Source of the DNA: an uncultured Aliivibrio sp.
GTDB lineage: Bacteria; Pseudomonadota; Gammaproteobacteria; Enterobacterales; Vibrionaceae
Direction: 5' to 3'
DNA length: 64,000 nucleotides
NCBI RefSeq assembly: GCF_946479765.1
Contig: NZ_CAMLHO010000002.1
Span: 1 to 64,000 of the forward strand
Made by a program: the position numbers and the translations under genes. This document shows, in pieces, positions 46,424 through 56,169 of this stretch (its first letter is position 1; each line of letters opens with the position of its first letter). The notes beneath the pieces are model-generated. The model had not been told where the DNA came from and did not search any database. It saw only the letters and a program-made list of their open reading frames with translations.

Positions 46424-47743
46424 TTAGCCACTTAAGAGCATCTTTAACATGCTCTTACACATATCAAATGGAACTGTCTCTTTCATTTTCTGTTGTAAAT
46501 ATTCATCTAATCGAGGTTTCAAGGTAAAAGCTTGATCTATTGCTGAATTCGAACCTGGTTTATAGGCACCAATCGAAACCAAATCTTGGTTTTTACGGCA
46601 AATAGACAACACTTGTCGCACAGCTTTCGACATCAGCATATGTTCTTCATCGGTGATCTGTGGCATAACACGACTAACTGATTTCTCGACATCAATTGCT
46701 GGATAATGACCGGCATCAGCCATTTCACGCGAAAGTACAATGTGTCCATCCAAAATTGCACGAGAGGCATCGGCAATAGGGTCTTGTAAATCATCTCCTT
46801 CGGTTAATACGGTAAAGAATGCCGTAATAGAGCCTTGATCTTCATTACCATTACCTGCTCGTTCTACCAATGCGGGAAGTTTGGCAAACACTGATGGCGG
46901 ATAACCCTTGGTTGCCGGCGGCTCACCAACAGAAAGTGCTATTTCACGTTGTGCTTGAGCAAAACGTGTCAATGAATCCATTAAAAGCAGGACATCTAGC
47001 CCTTGATCACGAAAATATTCCGCAATGGTTAGCGCAGTTTGGCAACCTTTTAAGCGCATTAGAGCTGATGAATCGGCAGGAGCGGCAACGACCACTGAAC
47101 GTTTACGCCCTTCTGGACCTAAAATTTCTTCAATGAATTCTTTAACTTCTCGTCCACGCTCACCAATCAGACCAACCACAACCACTTGTGCTGTTGTACC
47201 ACGCGTCATCATGCCTAGCGTAACTGATTTACCCACACCAGAACCTGCAAATAGACCTAAACGTTGTCCTTTACCGACGGTTAGTAACCCGTTAATCGCT
47301 TTTAGACCTACATCTAGAGGCTCTGTAATTGGCTTTCTCGATAATGGATTAATAGGCTCTGAAGTAAATGAAGCGGTTTGCTCAGTATATATTTCACCAA
47401 GCCCGTCAATCGGATTACCCACGCCATCAACCACACGACCAAGTAATTCCATACCAACAGGAATACCACTTCCCCCAACAATAGGGGTAACTTTGGCACC
47501 AGGAAGCACCCCTGATACTTGTTCATTTGGCATTAGAAATAGATTTTCACCAGAAAACCCAACGACTTCTGCTTCTATTTCACCGTGAATGGTTTCAACG
47601 AGGCAAGAGCTACCAATAGGCGCACGACAACCTGTCGCTTCTAATGTTAAACCAACAACGCGTACCAACTTACCAGACGCAATAGCGCGAGTTGTTAGCC
47701 CTGTCGTTTTATATTGGAAAAGTCGTTCAGACAACGGCAACAT
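46424..47743 (-). CDS. fliI: flagellum-specific export ATPase FliI
   Basis: 439 residues, related to F1-ATPase beta. Walker A AGSGVGKS at 166-173, [16 protein letters not shown] and [20 protein letters not shown] (Walker B) are intact. It abuts fliH with no gap. Confidence 0.96.
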   Translation of the reverse strand: MLPLSERLFQYKTTGLTTRAIASGKLVRVVGLTLEATGCRAPIGSSCLVETIHGEIEAEVVGFSGENLFLMPNEQVSGVLPGAKVTPIVGGSGIPVGMELLGRVVDGVGNPIDGLGEIYTEQTASFTSEPINPLSRKPITEPLDVGLKAINGLLTVGKGQRLGLFAGSGVGKSVTLGMMTRGTTAQVVVVGLIGERGREVKEFIEEILGPEGRKRSVVVAAPADSSALMRLKGCQTALTIAEYFRDQGLDVLLLMDSLTRFAQAQREIALSVGEPPATKGYPPSVFAKLPALVERAGNGNEDQGSITAFFTVLTEGDDLQDPIADASRAILDGHIVLSREMADAGHYPAIDVEKSVSRVMPQITDEEHMLMSKAVRQVLSICRKNQDLVSIGAYKPGSNSAIDQAFTLKPRLDEYLQQKMKETVPFDMCKSMLKMLLSG

Positions 47744-48541
47744 TTACTGATTTCCTTGGTGACGATTTACTCCACAAAATTTAGCTAGCACACTTTTAAT
47801 GCGCTCTTCTAATAAGTAGCTCACTTTAGAATCAGAGGCTTGGATATTAATATCCCCCACATTCATAGAGGGCTCTGAAATAAGAATCCACTGTTTTTGC
47901 TCTAAAGCTTCTTCACCATAAGCATCAATAACACGCTGACGATCTTCTGGATTAAATGAAATCGTGATTTTTCGCTCAGTAACCGGTAACGTCTCGACGG
48001 CTTCACGTACAGTATCAAGAAGTATTTGTGGGTTCGTTTTCACCTCAACATGAATCACTTCTTTTGTCAGGGCAAGCACCATATCTACCAGCTGCTTTTC
48101 AACTTGAGAGTCAATTAACTCTAACGGTGCGGAAAATTTATCTGCCATTTCTATTAATTGTTTAATTCGTTCTTCGATCTCAGTCTGCCCTGCAGCAATG
48201 CCGTCATCATAGCCGACTTGGTAACCTTCTGGTTTCCCGGCTTCAAATCCTTCTGATTGGCCTTTCTCTAAACCTTCTTTATAGCCACATTCTTGGCCTT
48301 GCGTTAACCCTTCGTTATAAGCACCTTGTTTAATTTGCTCAATAATCTCATCGGTAAGTACAAATTCTTCAGGCTCTTCTTCTTTCGGAGCTGAAGGCGT
48401 CCAACTAGGATCATAATTTAATGCGGTTTCACGAGCTGGCCTATCAGGATCAGTATAATCTGGAGATTCCCAAATATTGGTTTTTTGCAGTTCACTCTCA
48501 TCGGTAATGCGAATAAAGCCACGTTTTTTGCTGATACTCAT
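47744..48541 (-). CDS. fliH: flagellar assembly protein FliH
   Basis: Regulator of FliI, 265 residues. The middle carries an unbroken GxxxG ladder: glycine at every fourth residue from 78 to 118 (eleven glycines), the known FliH helix-packing motif. The C-terminal domain (about 130-260) binds FliI. It follows fliG after 120 bp that hold a hairpin. Confidence 0.94.
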   Translation of the reverse strand: MSISKKRGFIRITDESELQKTNIWESPDYTDPDRPARETALNYDPSWTPSAPKEEEPEEFVLTDEIIEQIKQGAYNEGLTQGQECGYKEGLEKGQSEGFEAGKPEGYQVGYDDGIAAGQTEIEERIKQLIEMADKFSAPLELIDSQVEKQLVDMVLALTKEVIHVEVKTNPQILLDTVREAVETLPVTERKITISFNPEDRQRVIDAYGEEALEQKQWILISEPSMNVGDINIQASDSKVSYLLEERIKSVLAKFCGVNRHQGNQ

Positions 48542-48579
48542 AATGACAACCTGTAAAAAGAAAACGATTAGAAAGCATA

Positions 48580-48631
48580 ACGGCTATTCCAATAATACCA
48601 ATCAAAATTGATATCAAACCGAAATAGCCGT
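48580..48631. repeat. inverted repeat between fliG and fliH
   Basis: Perfect 9-bp arms ACGGCTATT / AATAGCCGT enclose 34 bases with a smaller ATCAA/TTGAT palindrome. There is no T-run, so it is not a standard terminator; it may affect mRNA stability inside the operon. Confidence 0.6.
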
Positions 48632-48661
48632 CTTATTATAACTTAAAGAGCTAAAAACGTA

Positions 48662-49714
48662 TTATACGAATTCGTCTGCGCCGCCAGTTAACATGAGGTC
48701 ACCAGAGTCTGCCATTCGACGAGCCACCGCCAATATTTCTTTCTGTGCGGCCTCTACATCAGCAACACGGACTGGTCCCATTGCGTCAAGATCATCACGC
48801 ATAAGCTCTGCTGCACGTTTTGACATACACTTAAACATTTTCTCTTTAAGTGCATCATCTGCACCTTTAAGTGCTTTTTGCAACACTTCTTGTGGCACAT
48901 CACGTAACAGCATTTGAATACCGGTATCTTGAACATCAATAAGGTTTTCAAACACGAACATTAGATCTTGGATCTGCGTTGCTGTCTCTTCGTCTTGGTC
49001 GCGAATTTGATCCATCAACATACCTTCAATACTGTTATCAAGATAGTTCATGATTTCTGCTGCTGCTTTCAAGCCGCCAATTTTAGCGGCTTGCGCACCA
49101 GATTGACCTGCAAATTGTTTCTCCATGATTTCATTCAATTCAGCCAGTGCTGAAGGTTGAACTTCTTCAAGATGAGCAATTCGCATCATCAAATCCAAGC
49201 GGCTACGCTCAGGGAATTGAGATAAAATCTCTGCTGATTGATCTGGATCTAAATACGACAATACGATAGTTTGGATCTGTGGATGCTCATTCATAATGAT
49301 GCTTGCCACTTGACGAGGATCCATCCATTTCAATGAATCTAATCCTTGTGAACCACTACCTAGTAGAATCTGATCAACTAAGTTATTGGCTTTATCCTCA
49401 CCAAGTGCAGCCACTAATGCATTACGCATAAAGTCCTCACTGCCCATACCAATGGTTGTGTATTTTTGAATATCTTCTAAGAAAGCACGGTGAATCGCTG
49501 ACACTTTAGTCTGATTTAAATCAGATACAGTTGCCATTGCCGCGCCCACTTTCTGAACCTGTTTAGGCTCTAAATGACGAATGATGCTTGCCGCGTCATC
49601 TTCACTTAAACTAAGTAATAAGATCGCTGCACGCTCTGAGCCCGATAATGAAGAAAGATCAAATTCAGTCGACTCTTCATCTTTCTTTCCTGCTTCAATA
49701 ATGTCATTAGCCAT
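48662..49714 (-). CDS. fliG: flagellar motor switch protein FliG
   Basis: Rotor protein that contacts the stator, 350 residues. Family blocks SGSERAAILLLSLSEDDAASIIRHL, the EHPQIQTIVLSYLD middle part and the C-terminal charged helix region (KCMSKRAAELMRDDLDAMGPVR). Overlaps fliF by eight bases. Confidence 0.96.
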   Translation of the reverse strand: MANDIIEAGKKDEESTEFDLSSLSGSERAAILLLSLSEDDAASIIRHLEPKQVQKVGAAMATVSDLNQTKVSAIHRAFLEDIQKYTTIGMGSEDFMRNALVAALGEDKANNLVDQILLGSGSQGLDSLKWMDPRQVASIIMNEHPQIQTIVLSYLDPDQSAEILSQFPERSRLDLMMRIAHLEEVQPSALAELNEIMEKQFAGQSGAQAAKIGGLKAAAEIMNYLDNSIEGMLMDQIRDQDEETATQIQDLMFVFENLIDVQDTGIQMLLRDVPQEVLQKALKGADDALKEKMFKCMSKRAAELMRDDLDAMGPVRVADVEAAQKEILAVARRMADSGDLMLTGGADEFV

Positions 49715-51440
49715 TTTCAGATACCCAATTTTTAACTACTTGTGCTGCTAATTCTGGTTCATTCGCTACAAGAGCACGAACCGCTTTCAATAAATCTTCA
49801 TCTTTATGTAGATTTGGAAGATCTATACCTGAACCAAATTCAAAGCCATCACTATCCAAATCACTGCCAATTAGACCCATATCACCATCGCTTCCGCCTT
49901 TGCCATTACCATTAACGTTATCTTCCACTTGATTAGGGAATAGTAATTTATTCATCGCAGGACGAACAAGGATAAGAAGAACTGCAATAATCACTAATGC
50001 GCCAGCTAACCACTTTATCCACTCATTAAAGCTTGGATGTTCCCAAATCGGCACATCAATTGTAATAGGCTGCTCTTCAATGGCAAATTTCACACTTAAT
50101 ACATTAAGTAAATCACCACGTTGTTCATTTAAACCAACAGTACCAATGATAATTTGACGGATTTTTTCAATTTGATCTACAGGTACTGGTGTATAAGTCA
50201 CCTCACCTGTTTCTGGATTGACATTTTGACGCTCTTTAACCGCAACAGAGACGGTTTGACGAGCCACAGTGCCACTTTGCTTACGCTCATGACTAATTGT
50301 GGTATCTAGTTCAAAGTTACGTGTCGCTTCTTTATGAACCGCACCTTGACCTAATACGGAGCCATCTTTCAATTCAGCAATGTCTTGAGGAATAGCAGAA
50401 TCAACAGGAGGTTGGTTACTTAACGCACCAGGAACACCAGCAATAACATTACCGTTATTGTAATCTTCTAATGTGTATTCGCTTCGTGTTGATGCCGTTT
50501 GTGGATCAAACTTTTTACGTGTTTGCTCAACCGCACTAAAGTCCATTGATACATCAACTTGAGCGGTATAATTACCTAACCCTAAAATTGGGATCAAAAT
50601 AGCATCAATTTTATCACGTAAAGATTGCTCTTGTTTACGCTCTAATTCTTGCTCTTTACGATGAGCAGTTGCCATTGGATCTTGAGTACCAGAACTCAAT
50701 AGACGACCATGTTGATCAGTAACGGTTACTCGTGTTGGCTTCATTCCTGGAACCGCACTTGCTACCATATCAACAATTGAATCAACTTCTTCTTGCTTTA
50801 GATTTGCACCCATACGCATGGTTAAGAATACCGTTGCCGACGCTTCTTGGTTATGACGTACAAATACACTTTGTTTTGGCATAGCTAACAACACTTGAGC
50901 TTTACGAATTGGACGCATTTGCTCAAACGTACTGGCTAATTGACGTTCACGACTCAACTTTAGACGTTCTTGCTCCAAACGTTGAGAAACACCAAAGCCC
51001 ATGTCTTGCAATAAAATGTCATCACCTTCCCCTACTTGACGGTTTAAGCCCGCACGAGAAAGATCCAATTTCATTTTACTGTACTCAGAAGCAGAAACAA
51101 GAATGGTATTACCATCCAATTTATATTCTGCTTTTTGCGCATCTAGGTGATCAAGAACTTGGATTAATTCATCTGTCTCATACGCACCAAGAGGGCGCAT
51201 TTCAGGCTCTTGAATCCAAAAGAAAAGCATGACAATTAATGCCACACAGATAGAAACAGATAACACGAGGATAACTTGACGTAGTAAATCAAGATTACCA
51301 AGCGCTGAATCTAACTTTGAAGAGCTTTGTTCATCTGCATCTAGGTTTTGTGCATCAACAGAACTATCCAGTGCCATTGCACCGCCTGTTGACATTCCAT
51401 CAGATATCGATAAATCTGTGTTTTTGTTTTCTTCTGACAC
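49707..51440 (-). CDS. fliF: flagellar MS-ring protein FliF
   Basis: 577 residues, membrane segments at about 56-76 and 467-485, periplasmic ring-building motifs between, and a C-terminal FliG-binding tail (ALVANEPELAAQVVKNWVSENG). An acidic, serine-rich N-terminal extension (1-45) is longer than in Salmonella. 17 bp after fliE. Confidence 0.96.
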   Translation of the reverse strand: MSEENKNTDLSISDGMSTGGAMALDSSVDAQNLDADEQSSSKLDSALGNLDLLRQVILVLSVSICVALIVMLFFWIQEPEMRPLGAYETDELIQVLDHLDAQKAEYKLDGNTILVSASEYSKMKLDLSRAGLNRQVGEGDDILLQDMGFGVSQRLEQERLKLSRERQLASTFEQMRPIRKAQVLLAMPKQSVFVRHNQEASATVFLTMRMGANLKQEEVDSIVDMVASAVPGMKPTRVTVTDQHGRLLSSGTQDPMATAHRKEQELERKQEQSLRDKIDAILIPILGLGNYTAQVDVSMDFSAVEQTRKKFDPQTASTRSEYTLEDYNNGNVIAGVPGALSNQPPVDSAIPQDIAELKDGSVLGQGAVHKEATRNFELDTTISHERKQSGTVARQTVSVAVKERQNVNPETGEVTYTPVPVDQIEKIRQIIIGTVGLNEQRGDLLNVLSVKFAIEEQPITIDVPIWEHPSFNEWIKWLAGALVIIAVLLILVRPAMNKLLFPNQVEDNVNGNGKGGSDGDMGLIGSDLDSDGFEFGSGIDLPNLHKDEDLLKAVRALVANEPELAAQVVKNWVSENG

Positions 51441-51457
51441 GCTTTAATTCCTAGAAA

Positions 51458-51769
51458 TTATACTGGCATATTCATCAGTGCTTTATAAGCATCAACGAGC
51501 TTATTACGCACTTGAATAGTGGCATCAAATGCAACGCTTGATTTATTACGTGCAATCATTACATCGGATAATGAAACCCCTTCATCACCTCGATCAAAAC
51601 GCACAGCTAAATCACTTGATGCTTGCTGTAAGCCATTTACATTATTTACTGCTTTTGCAAACATTGCACTGAAGTCCGCACCGACTTCTTTACCTGTTGC
51701 TGGACGCGTTGTATTTGACGCGTCAAGCATCATTGCTTGCATTTCGTCTTGTAAACCACCAATTTTCAT
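51458..51769 (-). CDS. fliE: flagellar hook-basal body protein FliE
   Basis: Rod-to-MS-ring adaptor of 103 residues; DFSAMFAKAVNNVNGLQQAS and the C-terminal VQVRNKLVDAYKALMNMPV are typical. First gene of fliEFGHIJ. Confidence 0.95.
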   Translation of the reverse strand: MKIGGLQDEMQAMMLDASNTTRPATGKEVGADFSAMFAKAVNNVNGLQQASSDLAVRFDRGDEGVSLSDVMIARNKSSVAFDATIQVRNKLVDAYKALMNMPV

Positions 51770-51827
51770 TTCTATTCTCCGACCCAGTCAACTAATTGAC
51801 TTAATGTTACGACCCGAAGTAAATAAA

Positions 51828-51842
51828 GCAATTTACATACCA
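51828..51842 (-). promoter_or_regulatory. sigma-54 promoter of the fliE operon
   Basis: TGGTATGTAAATTGC on the minus strand, GG and GC ten bases apart, followed by TT. A start near 51816 gives a leader of about 47 bases. FlrC is the probable activator. Confidence 0.75.
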
Positions 51843-51869
51843 AAATATCAATAACTGTAAGTTACTGTT

Positions 51870-53303
51870 TTAACTTGAGATATCGATTCCAGCATCACGC
51901 ATTTTAGCTAATTTATATCTTAGCGTTCTCGGGCTGATCCCTAATTTTTCTGCTACATCTTTACGCTTCCCATCACACGCTTTGATAGTTTCTAGAATAA
52001 TAATGTATTCTTGCTCACGTAATTCACCACCTAATCCACTTGAAGTGCTTGAGGTCTCATTATCTTGAGAAATGGGCAGCTCTTGTGGCTCATTTATTGA
52101 CGCCACTTGCTGTTCTGGCTTAATTGTTGGCGCTTTACCACTGACTACGTCTTGTAATCCACTCGCATCAGACCAATCAACCCCTTCTAATAAAATATCT
52201 TCAGCCGTAATATTATGCTCTTCCGCCAAAATCAATGCTCGTTGAATCACATTATCTAATTCACGTACGTTCCCCGGCCACGGGTAGCTTTCTAACTTTG
52301 TAGTCGCTTCTTGAGTCAACCGCGGTACTGGTAGCCCTTGTTTTTGACAATGACGTTCAAGAAGGTGTTTCGCAATTGGAGCAATATCACCTTTACGCTC
52401 TTTCAGAGCTGGCCATGTAATTGGGAATACGTTTAAACGGTAATATAGATCTTCTCTAAAATTGCCTTCTTCTACGTATCTTTTTAAATCACGGTTACTG
52501 GTCGCCAAAATTCGGACATCAAGCTTAATGCTTTTACGCCCGCCTAAACGTTCAACTTCACGCTCTTGGAGTACACGCAGTAATTTGGCTTGTAGGTTAA
52601 GATCCATTTCGCTGATCTCATCCAGTAAAATGGTGCCACCTTGGGCTTGTTCAAATTTACCCGGACAGGCTTGAACTGCACCAGTAAAAGCACCTTTCTC
52701 ATAACCAAACAGAGTAGCTTCTAGCATATTGTCAGGAATTGCAGCACAGTTAATTGCAACAAATGGCCCTTCACTGCGTTGTGAATTGTTATGAATATAA
52801 CGCGACATGACTTCTTTACCTGAGCCACTAGGACCAAGTACCATCACATTAGCGTCTGTTCTTGCTACTTTATCTGCTAATTTAAGTAATTTAAGGCTTT
52901 TCTCATCCGCAACAATCGCATCACCGGTTTGCTCATTTTTTACTGGCGCATAACGACTGACCATGTTCAAAAGCACTTCTGGCGCAAAAGGTTTCGTCAT
53001 GTAATCTATTGCGCCCTCTTTCATTGCAGATACTGCATCTTCAATGTTGGCATACGCTGTCATCAATAGTACTGGAAGATTAGGCCAATTTAGTTTAATG
53101 CTTCGTAATAGAGCCAATCCCCCCATTCCTGCCATCTGAACATCTGAAACAACAATATCAACCGCTTCTTTTTTCAAGATTAAGAGTGCCGTTTCAGCAC
53201 TGTCTGCCTCAACCCACTCATAGCCTGCTAATTCTAAGGTGTCGATCAACGCTTCGCGTAGGCCTTCATCATCTTCTACGATCAGTACTTTACTTTGCGC
53301 CAT
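51870..53303 (-). CDS. flrC: sigma-54 response regulator FlrC
   Basis: Activator of class III flagellar genes, 477 residues. Receiver domain with Asp54 (VVSDVQMAGMGG), AAA+ domain with GPSGSGKE and the sigma-54 contact loop GAFTGA, and a C-terminal Fis-type helix-turn-helix (RKDVAEKLGISPRTLRYKL). Two bases after flrB. Confidence 0.95.
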   Translation of the reverse strand: MAQSKVLIVEDDEGLREALIDTLELAGYEWVEADSAETALLILKKEAVDIVVSDVQMAGMGGLALLRSIKLNWPNLPVLLMTAYANIEDAVSAMKEGAIDYMTKPFAPEVLLNMVSRYAPVKNEQTGDAIVADEKSLKLLKLADKVARTDANVMVLGPSGSGKEVMSRYIHNNSQRSEGPFVAINCAAIPDNMLEATLFGYEKGAFTGAVQACPGKFEQAQGGTILLDEISEMDLNLQAKLLRVLQEREVERLGGRKSIKLDVRILATSNRDLKRYVEEGNFREDLYYRLNVFPITWPALKERKGDIAPIAKHLLERHCQKQGLPVPRLTQEATTKLESYPWPGNVRELDNVIQRALILAEEHNITAEDILLEGVDWSDASGLQDVVSGKAPTIKPEQQVASINEPQELPISQDNETSSTSSGLGGELREQEYIIILETIKACDGKRKDVAEKLGISPRTLRYKLAKMRDAGIDISS

Positions 53304-53305
53304 GG

Positions 53306-54367
53306 TTATTCTCCAGATTCTGTTTGAGTTGCGGATTCAGTGTATGTTGCTGTTAACGGGATCGACATGGTGAAGCACGCACCATCATCCGGCTCTGAAT
53401 ACAATTCAAGTTGCCCTTTATGTGCTCGACAAACCATTTGAACCACAGCTAATCCCAGACCAGTGCCTTGAGATCGCGTAGTGAAAAAAGGTTCCATAAT
53501 TTTATCTTGCAGTTCCAATGGGATACCAGGCCCATTATCTTGTACTGATATTTTCAAATACCCGTTTACTGACCTGAAAAAAACATCAATTTGACACTCT
53601 TTACCAATTGCTTGAATAGCATTCATAATCAAATTACTGATCGCACTGGCTATGGCGTTTGCATTCCCCATTAATGGCGTCTCTTGGTCTTCTACTTCCA
53701 AATGATAATCGACCTGATTCGATTGTAATGCGGTTTCGACCATTGGTTGGTATTCTGCAACCAATTCCTCAATAGTAAAAGATTTCACTACTTTATTATC
53801 ACCACCTTTTGCAAAAAGCAGCATATCATTCACTTGCTTTTCAAGATCATGCAAGCGGTCAACCAATTTAGTTTGAAAACGTTTATGCGTTGCGGCTGGT
53901 AAGTTTGGCGAGCCTAAGTTTGATGCATATAACATCGCACTTGATAACGGAGTTCTTACCTGATGAGCAAGTGAAGCCACCATTTTCCCTAACGATGAAA
54001 GGCGTTGTAAACCACTGACACGTGATTGTAATAAGCGAGTTTCAGTTAGATCGGTAATCAAAATAAGTTGCCCTGTCTCTGACGCTGAGATAGCTAAACG
54101 AACTTTACGTCCACTACGCAATGAAATCTCATGACCATCGTCTTCTCTTGGATCAAATGACCGTTGAATCACTTCAAACCAACGCTCACCTAGTAGAGGA
54201 GGACCAAGAAGCTTAATCGCCTCTGGGTTTACTTCACATACAACACCCTGAGTATCAAGTAATATTACCCCCGCAGGCATAACATCGAGTACTTGTTTAT
54301 AACGTGTATTTTGTTCTTCTACTGTGCCAAGTAGTGAATTGATCTCACTATCAGAATTACCTTGCAT
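53306..54367 (-). CDS. flrB: flagellar sensor histidine kinase FlrB
   Basis: Soluble kinase for FlrC, 353 residues from the ATG at 54367. PAS domain (about 20-105), HisKA with His135 (LAHQVRTPLSS) and an ATPase domain with NLIMNAIQA, DNGPGIP and GTGLGLAVVQ. The frame is open to 54406, but that extension would begin upstream of the transcription start predicted from the sigma-54 promoter and within the flrA terminator hairpin. No membrane segment is seen, as in FleS. Confidence 0.94.
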   Translation of the reverse strand: MQGNSDSEINSLLGTVEEQNTRYKQVLDVMPAGVILLDTQGVVCEVNPEAIKLLGPPLLGERWFEVIQRSFDPREDDGHEISLRSGRKVRLAISASETGQLILITDLTETRLLQSRVSGLQRLSSLGKMVASLAHQVRTPLSSAMLYASNLGSPNLPAATHKRFQTKLVDRLHDLEKQVNDMLLFAKGGDNKVVKSFTIEELVAEYQPMVETALQSNQVDYHLEVEDQETPLMGNANAIASAISNLIMNAIQAIGKECQIDVFFRSVNGYLKISVQDNGPGIPLELQDKIMEPFFTTRSQGTGLGLAVVQMVCRAHKGQLELYSEPDDGACFTMSIPLTATYTESATQTESGE

Positions 54368-54386
54368 AACTTCATTCCCGCCAAAA

Positions 54387-54425
54387 CAACAAAAGGGCTG
54401 ATGCATTTTACATGCCAGCCCTCTT
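54387..54425 (-). terminator. flrA terminator enclosing the flrB promoter
   Basis: On the minus strand AGGGCTG / CAGCCCT with an inner CAT/ATG pair, followed by TTTTGTTGTTTT. The loop side carries the sigma-54 promoter of flrBC. Confidence 0.75.
54403..54417 (-). promoter_or_regulatory. sigma-54 promoter of flrBC
   Basis: TGGCATGTAAAATGC on the minus strand, close to the fliE promoter TGGTATGTAAATTGC; GG and GC ten bases apart. A start near 54391 leaves a leader of about 24 bases before the flrB ATG at 54367. FlrA is the expected activator. Confidence 0.75.
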
Positions 54426-54497
54426 TATCTTTACCTATCAATAACTTACATTAAAAACACAAGCTTGACGAGTCAATTATTTGTCATTATTAATGAA

Positions 54498-55979
54498 TTA
54501 ACGCATATCATCTTTATTCAGATTATATTTACGCATTTTTTCTACTAATGTCGTTCTTCGCATTCCAAGCATATCAGCAGCACGAGCAACTACGCCACCT
54601 TGCGCTTCAAGTGCTTGGCATATCATATTCACTTCCACATCAGCCAACATTTCTTTTAGGTTTAGGCCATCTTCAGGCAAATCATTTGATGCAGGACCAA
54701 AATTTTGAATCGCTTGCTGAGGAATACCACCATCATTGAAGTTAGCAAACATATCCGCTAATGCCGCTTGTTCTTGCTCTTCAATGCTTTGTTGGTTGTT
54801 ATTCTCTGGTTGAAACTCTGGAATGTCACTATAACGATATTTCGTTGGTAAGTGATTAACATCCACAGATTCGCCAGGGAATAAAATCATTAAGCGTTCA
54901 ATTAGATTTGCTAATTCGCGTACATTTCCTGGCCAGTGATGCTCCATTAATGAGTTCACAGCACGAGGGGTTAAACGCACACGTGCACTGCCTTCCGCTT
55001 CCATTCTTGCTAATAACTCTTGCAGTAATAGCGGAATATCTTGCTTACGATCACGTAATGCAGGCATTTCGATTGGGAAGACATTTAGACGATAATATAA
55101 ATCTTCACGGAATATATTCTTCTCAATCATTTCATCTAGATTACGATGGGTTGCCGCCACAATACGAACATCAGCTTTAATACTTTGATTACCACCAACG
55201 CGCTCGAAGCAACGCTCCTGAAGAACTCGCAGTAATTTAACCTGCATTGGCATTGGCATATCACCGATTTCATCTAAGAAAAGCGTACCACCTTGAGCTA
55301 ATTCAAAACGACCTTTACGTGCAGTAATTGCACCTGTAAATGCCCCTTTTTCATGACCAAACAGTTCACTTTCTAACAAATCTGCTGGAATAGCCCCACA
55401 GTTAACGGGAACAAATGGACCTTTACGACGAGGTGAATGATAGTGAAGATTTCGAGCGACGACTTCTTTACCCGTACCTGATTCACCTAAAACAAGTACG
55501 CTTGCTTCAGTACCGGATACCTGCTCAATTAAATGACGAACCGAACTAATCGCTGCACTTTTCCCAACCATACTACGAAATAAAGTATTTTTTCGACCCA
55601 GTTGGGGAATACCTAAGCCACGACGGCCCATAAATTCTTGACAATGACGTAAGGCATCAGTTAATTGAGGATAATTAACTGGCTGATTTAACTCACCAAC
55701 ATAATTGGTCAAATTCTCTAGATCGTACTTTGCCTCCGCAAGCATAATAACTGGAATATGATTATGTTTAATAAGTGATTTTTGAATGGATTCTTTTTGT
55801 AAATCATCAGAAATAGCGCCTAAAAAACAAGCACTCCAAGGATCGCTCCACTCAAAAGTAGATAGCTCTGAAGCTGAAATGGCATGACAATGCTCACCGA
55901 TAAACTCAAGAATAATCTTAAGGTTATGTCGATTTTGCTCATCATCTTCAATAATTAGTGTCTTAGCTAAACCCTGCAT
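54498..55979 (-). CDS. flrA: flagellar master regulator FlrA
   Basis: Sigma-54 activator at the top of the polar flagellar cascade, FleQ family, 493 residues. N-terminal FleQ/receiver-like domain that lacks the phospho-acceptor (ACFLGA where the aspartate should be), AAA+ domain with GESGTGKE and GAFTGA, and a Fis-type helix-turn-helix ([18 protein letters not shown]). In V. cholerae FlrA binds c-di-GMP, which blocks it. The ATG has no clear ribosome-binding site. It is a single gene between fliS and flrB. Confidence 0.95.
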   Translation of the reverse strand: MQGLAKTLIIEDDEQNRHNLKIILEFIGEHCHAISASELSTFEWSDPWSACFLGAISDDLQKESIQKSLIKHNHIPVIMLAEAKYDLENLTNYVGELNQPVNYPQLTDALRHCQEFMGRRGLGIPQLGRKNTLFRSMVGKSAAISSVRHLIEQVSGTEASVLVLGESGTGKEVVARNLHYHSPRRKGPFVPVNCGAIPADLLESELFGHEKGAFTGAITARKGRFELAQGGTLFLDEIGDMPMPMQVKLLRVLQERCFERVGGNQSIKADVRIVAATHRNLDEMIEKNIFREDLYYRLNVFPIEMPALRDRKQDIPLLLQELLARMEAEGSARVRLTPRAVNSLMEHHWPGNVRELANLIERLMILFPGESVDVNHLPTKYRYSDIPEFQPENNNQQSIEEQEQAALADMFANFNDGGIPQQAIQNFGPASNDLPEDGLNLKEMLADVEVNMICQALEAQGGVVARAADMLGMRRTTLVEKMRKYNLNKDDMR

Positions 55980-56080
55980 AGATGTGTTATGTGCCTTAAT
56001 TCTTTGATTTAATTGGCTTATTCATTGCGCAGCAACGAAATTATTAAACCATTTTATAGCATAAGAAAAATAAGGCAACC

Positions 56081-56106
56081 ATGACTGTCAATAAATAGAC
56101 AGTCAT
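56081..56106. repeat. perfect 9-bp inverted repeat upstream of flrA
   Basis: ATGACTGTC / GACAGTCAT around an 8-base AT loop, about 100 bp before the flrA start. No T-run on either side fits a terminator. It could be an operator for a regulator of flrA. Confidence 0.65.
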
Positions 56107-56128
56107 ACCGTAAATGAGATATTAGTAT

Positions 56129-56156
56129 AATAAATCAAATATAAATTTGATTTATT
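56129..56156 (-). terminator. AT-rich 12-bp hairpin after fliS
   Basis: AATAAATCAAAT / ATTTGATTTATT with a 4-base loop, 14 bp after the fliS stop on the minus strand. The stem is weak in G+C and no long T-run follows, so termination efficiency is uncertain. Confidence 0.45.
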
Positions 56157-56169
56157 AAATTATTCCATT

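Noticed and set aside
47025..47588. 187-codon plus-strand frame inside fliI
   Set aside because: It is fully antisense to the conserved ATPase domain of fliI and rich in proline and serine, as expected from a shadow frame.
54368..54406. Longer flrB start at 54406
   Set aside because: The extension lies within the flrA terminator hairpin and before the transcription start predicted from the sigma-54 promoter.
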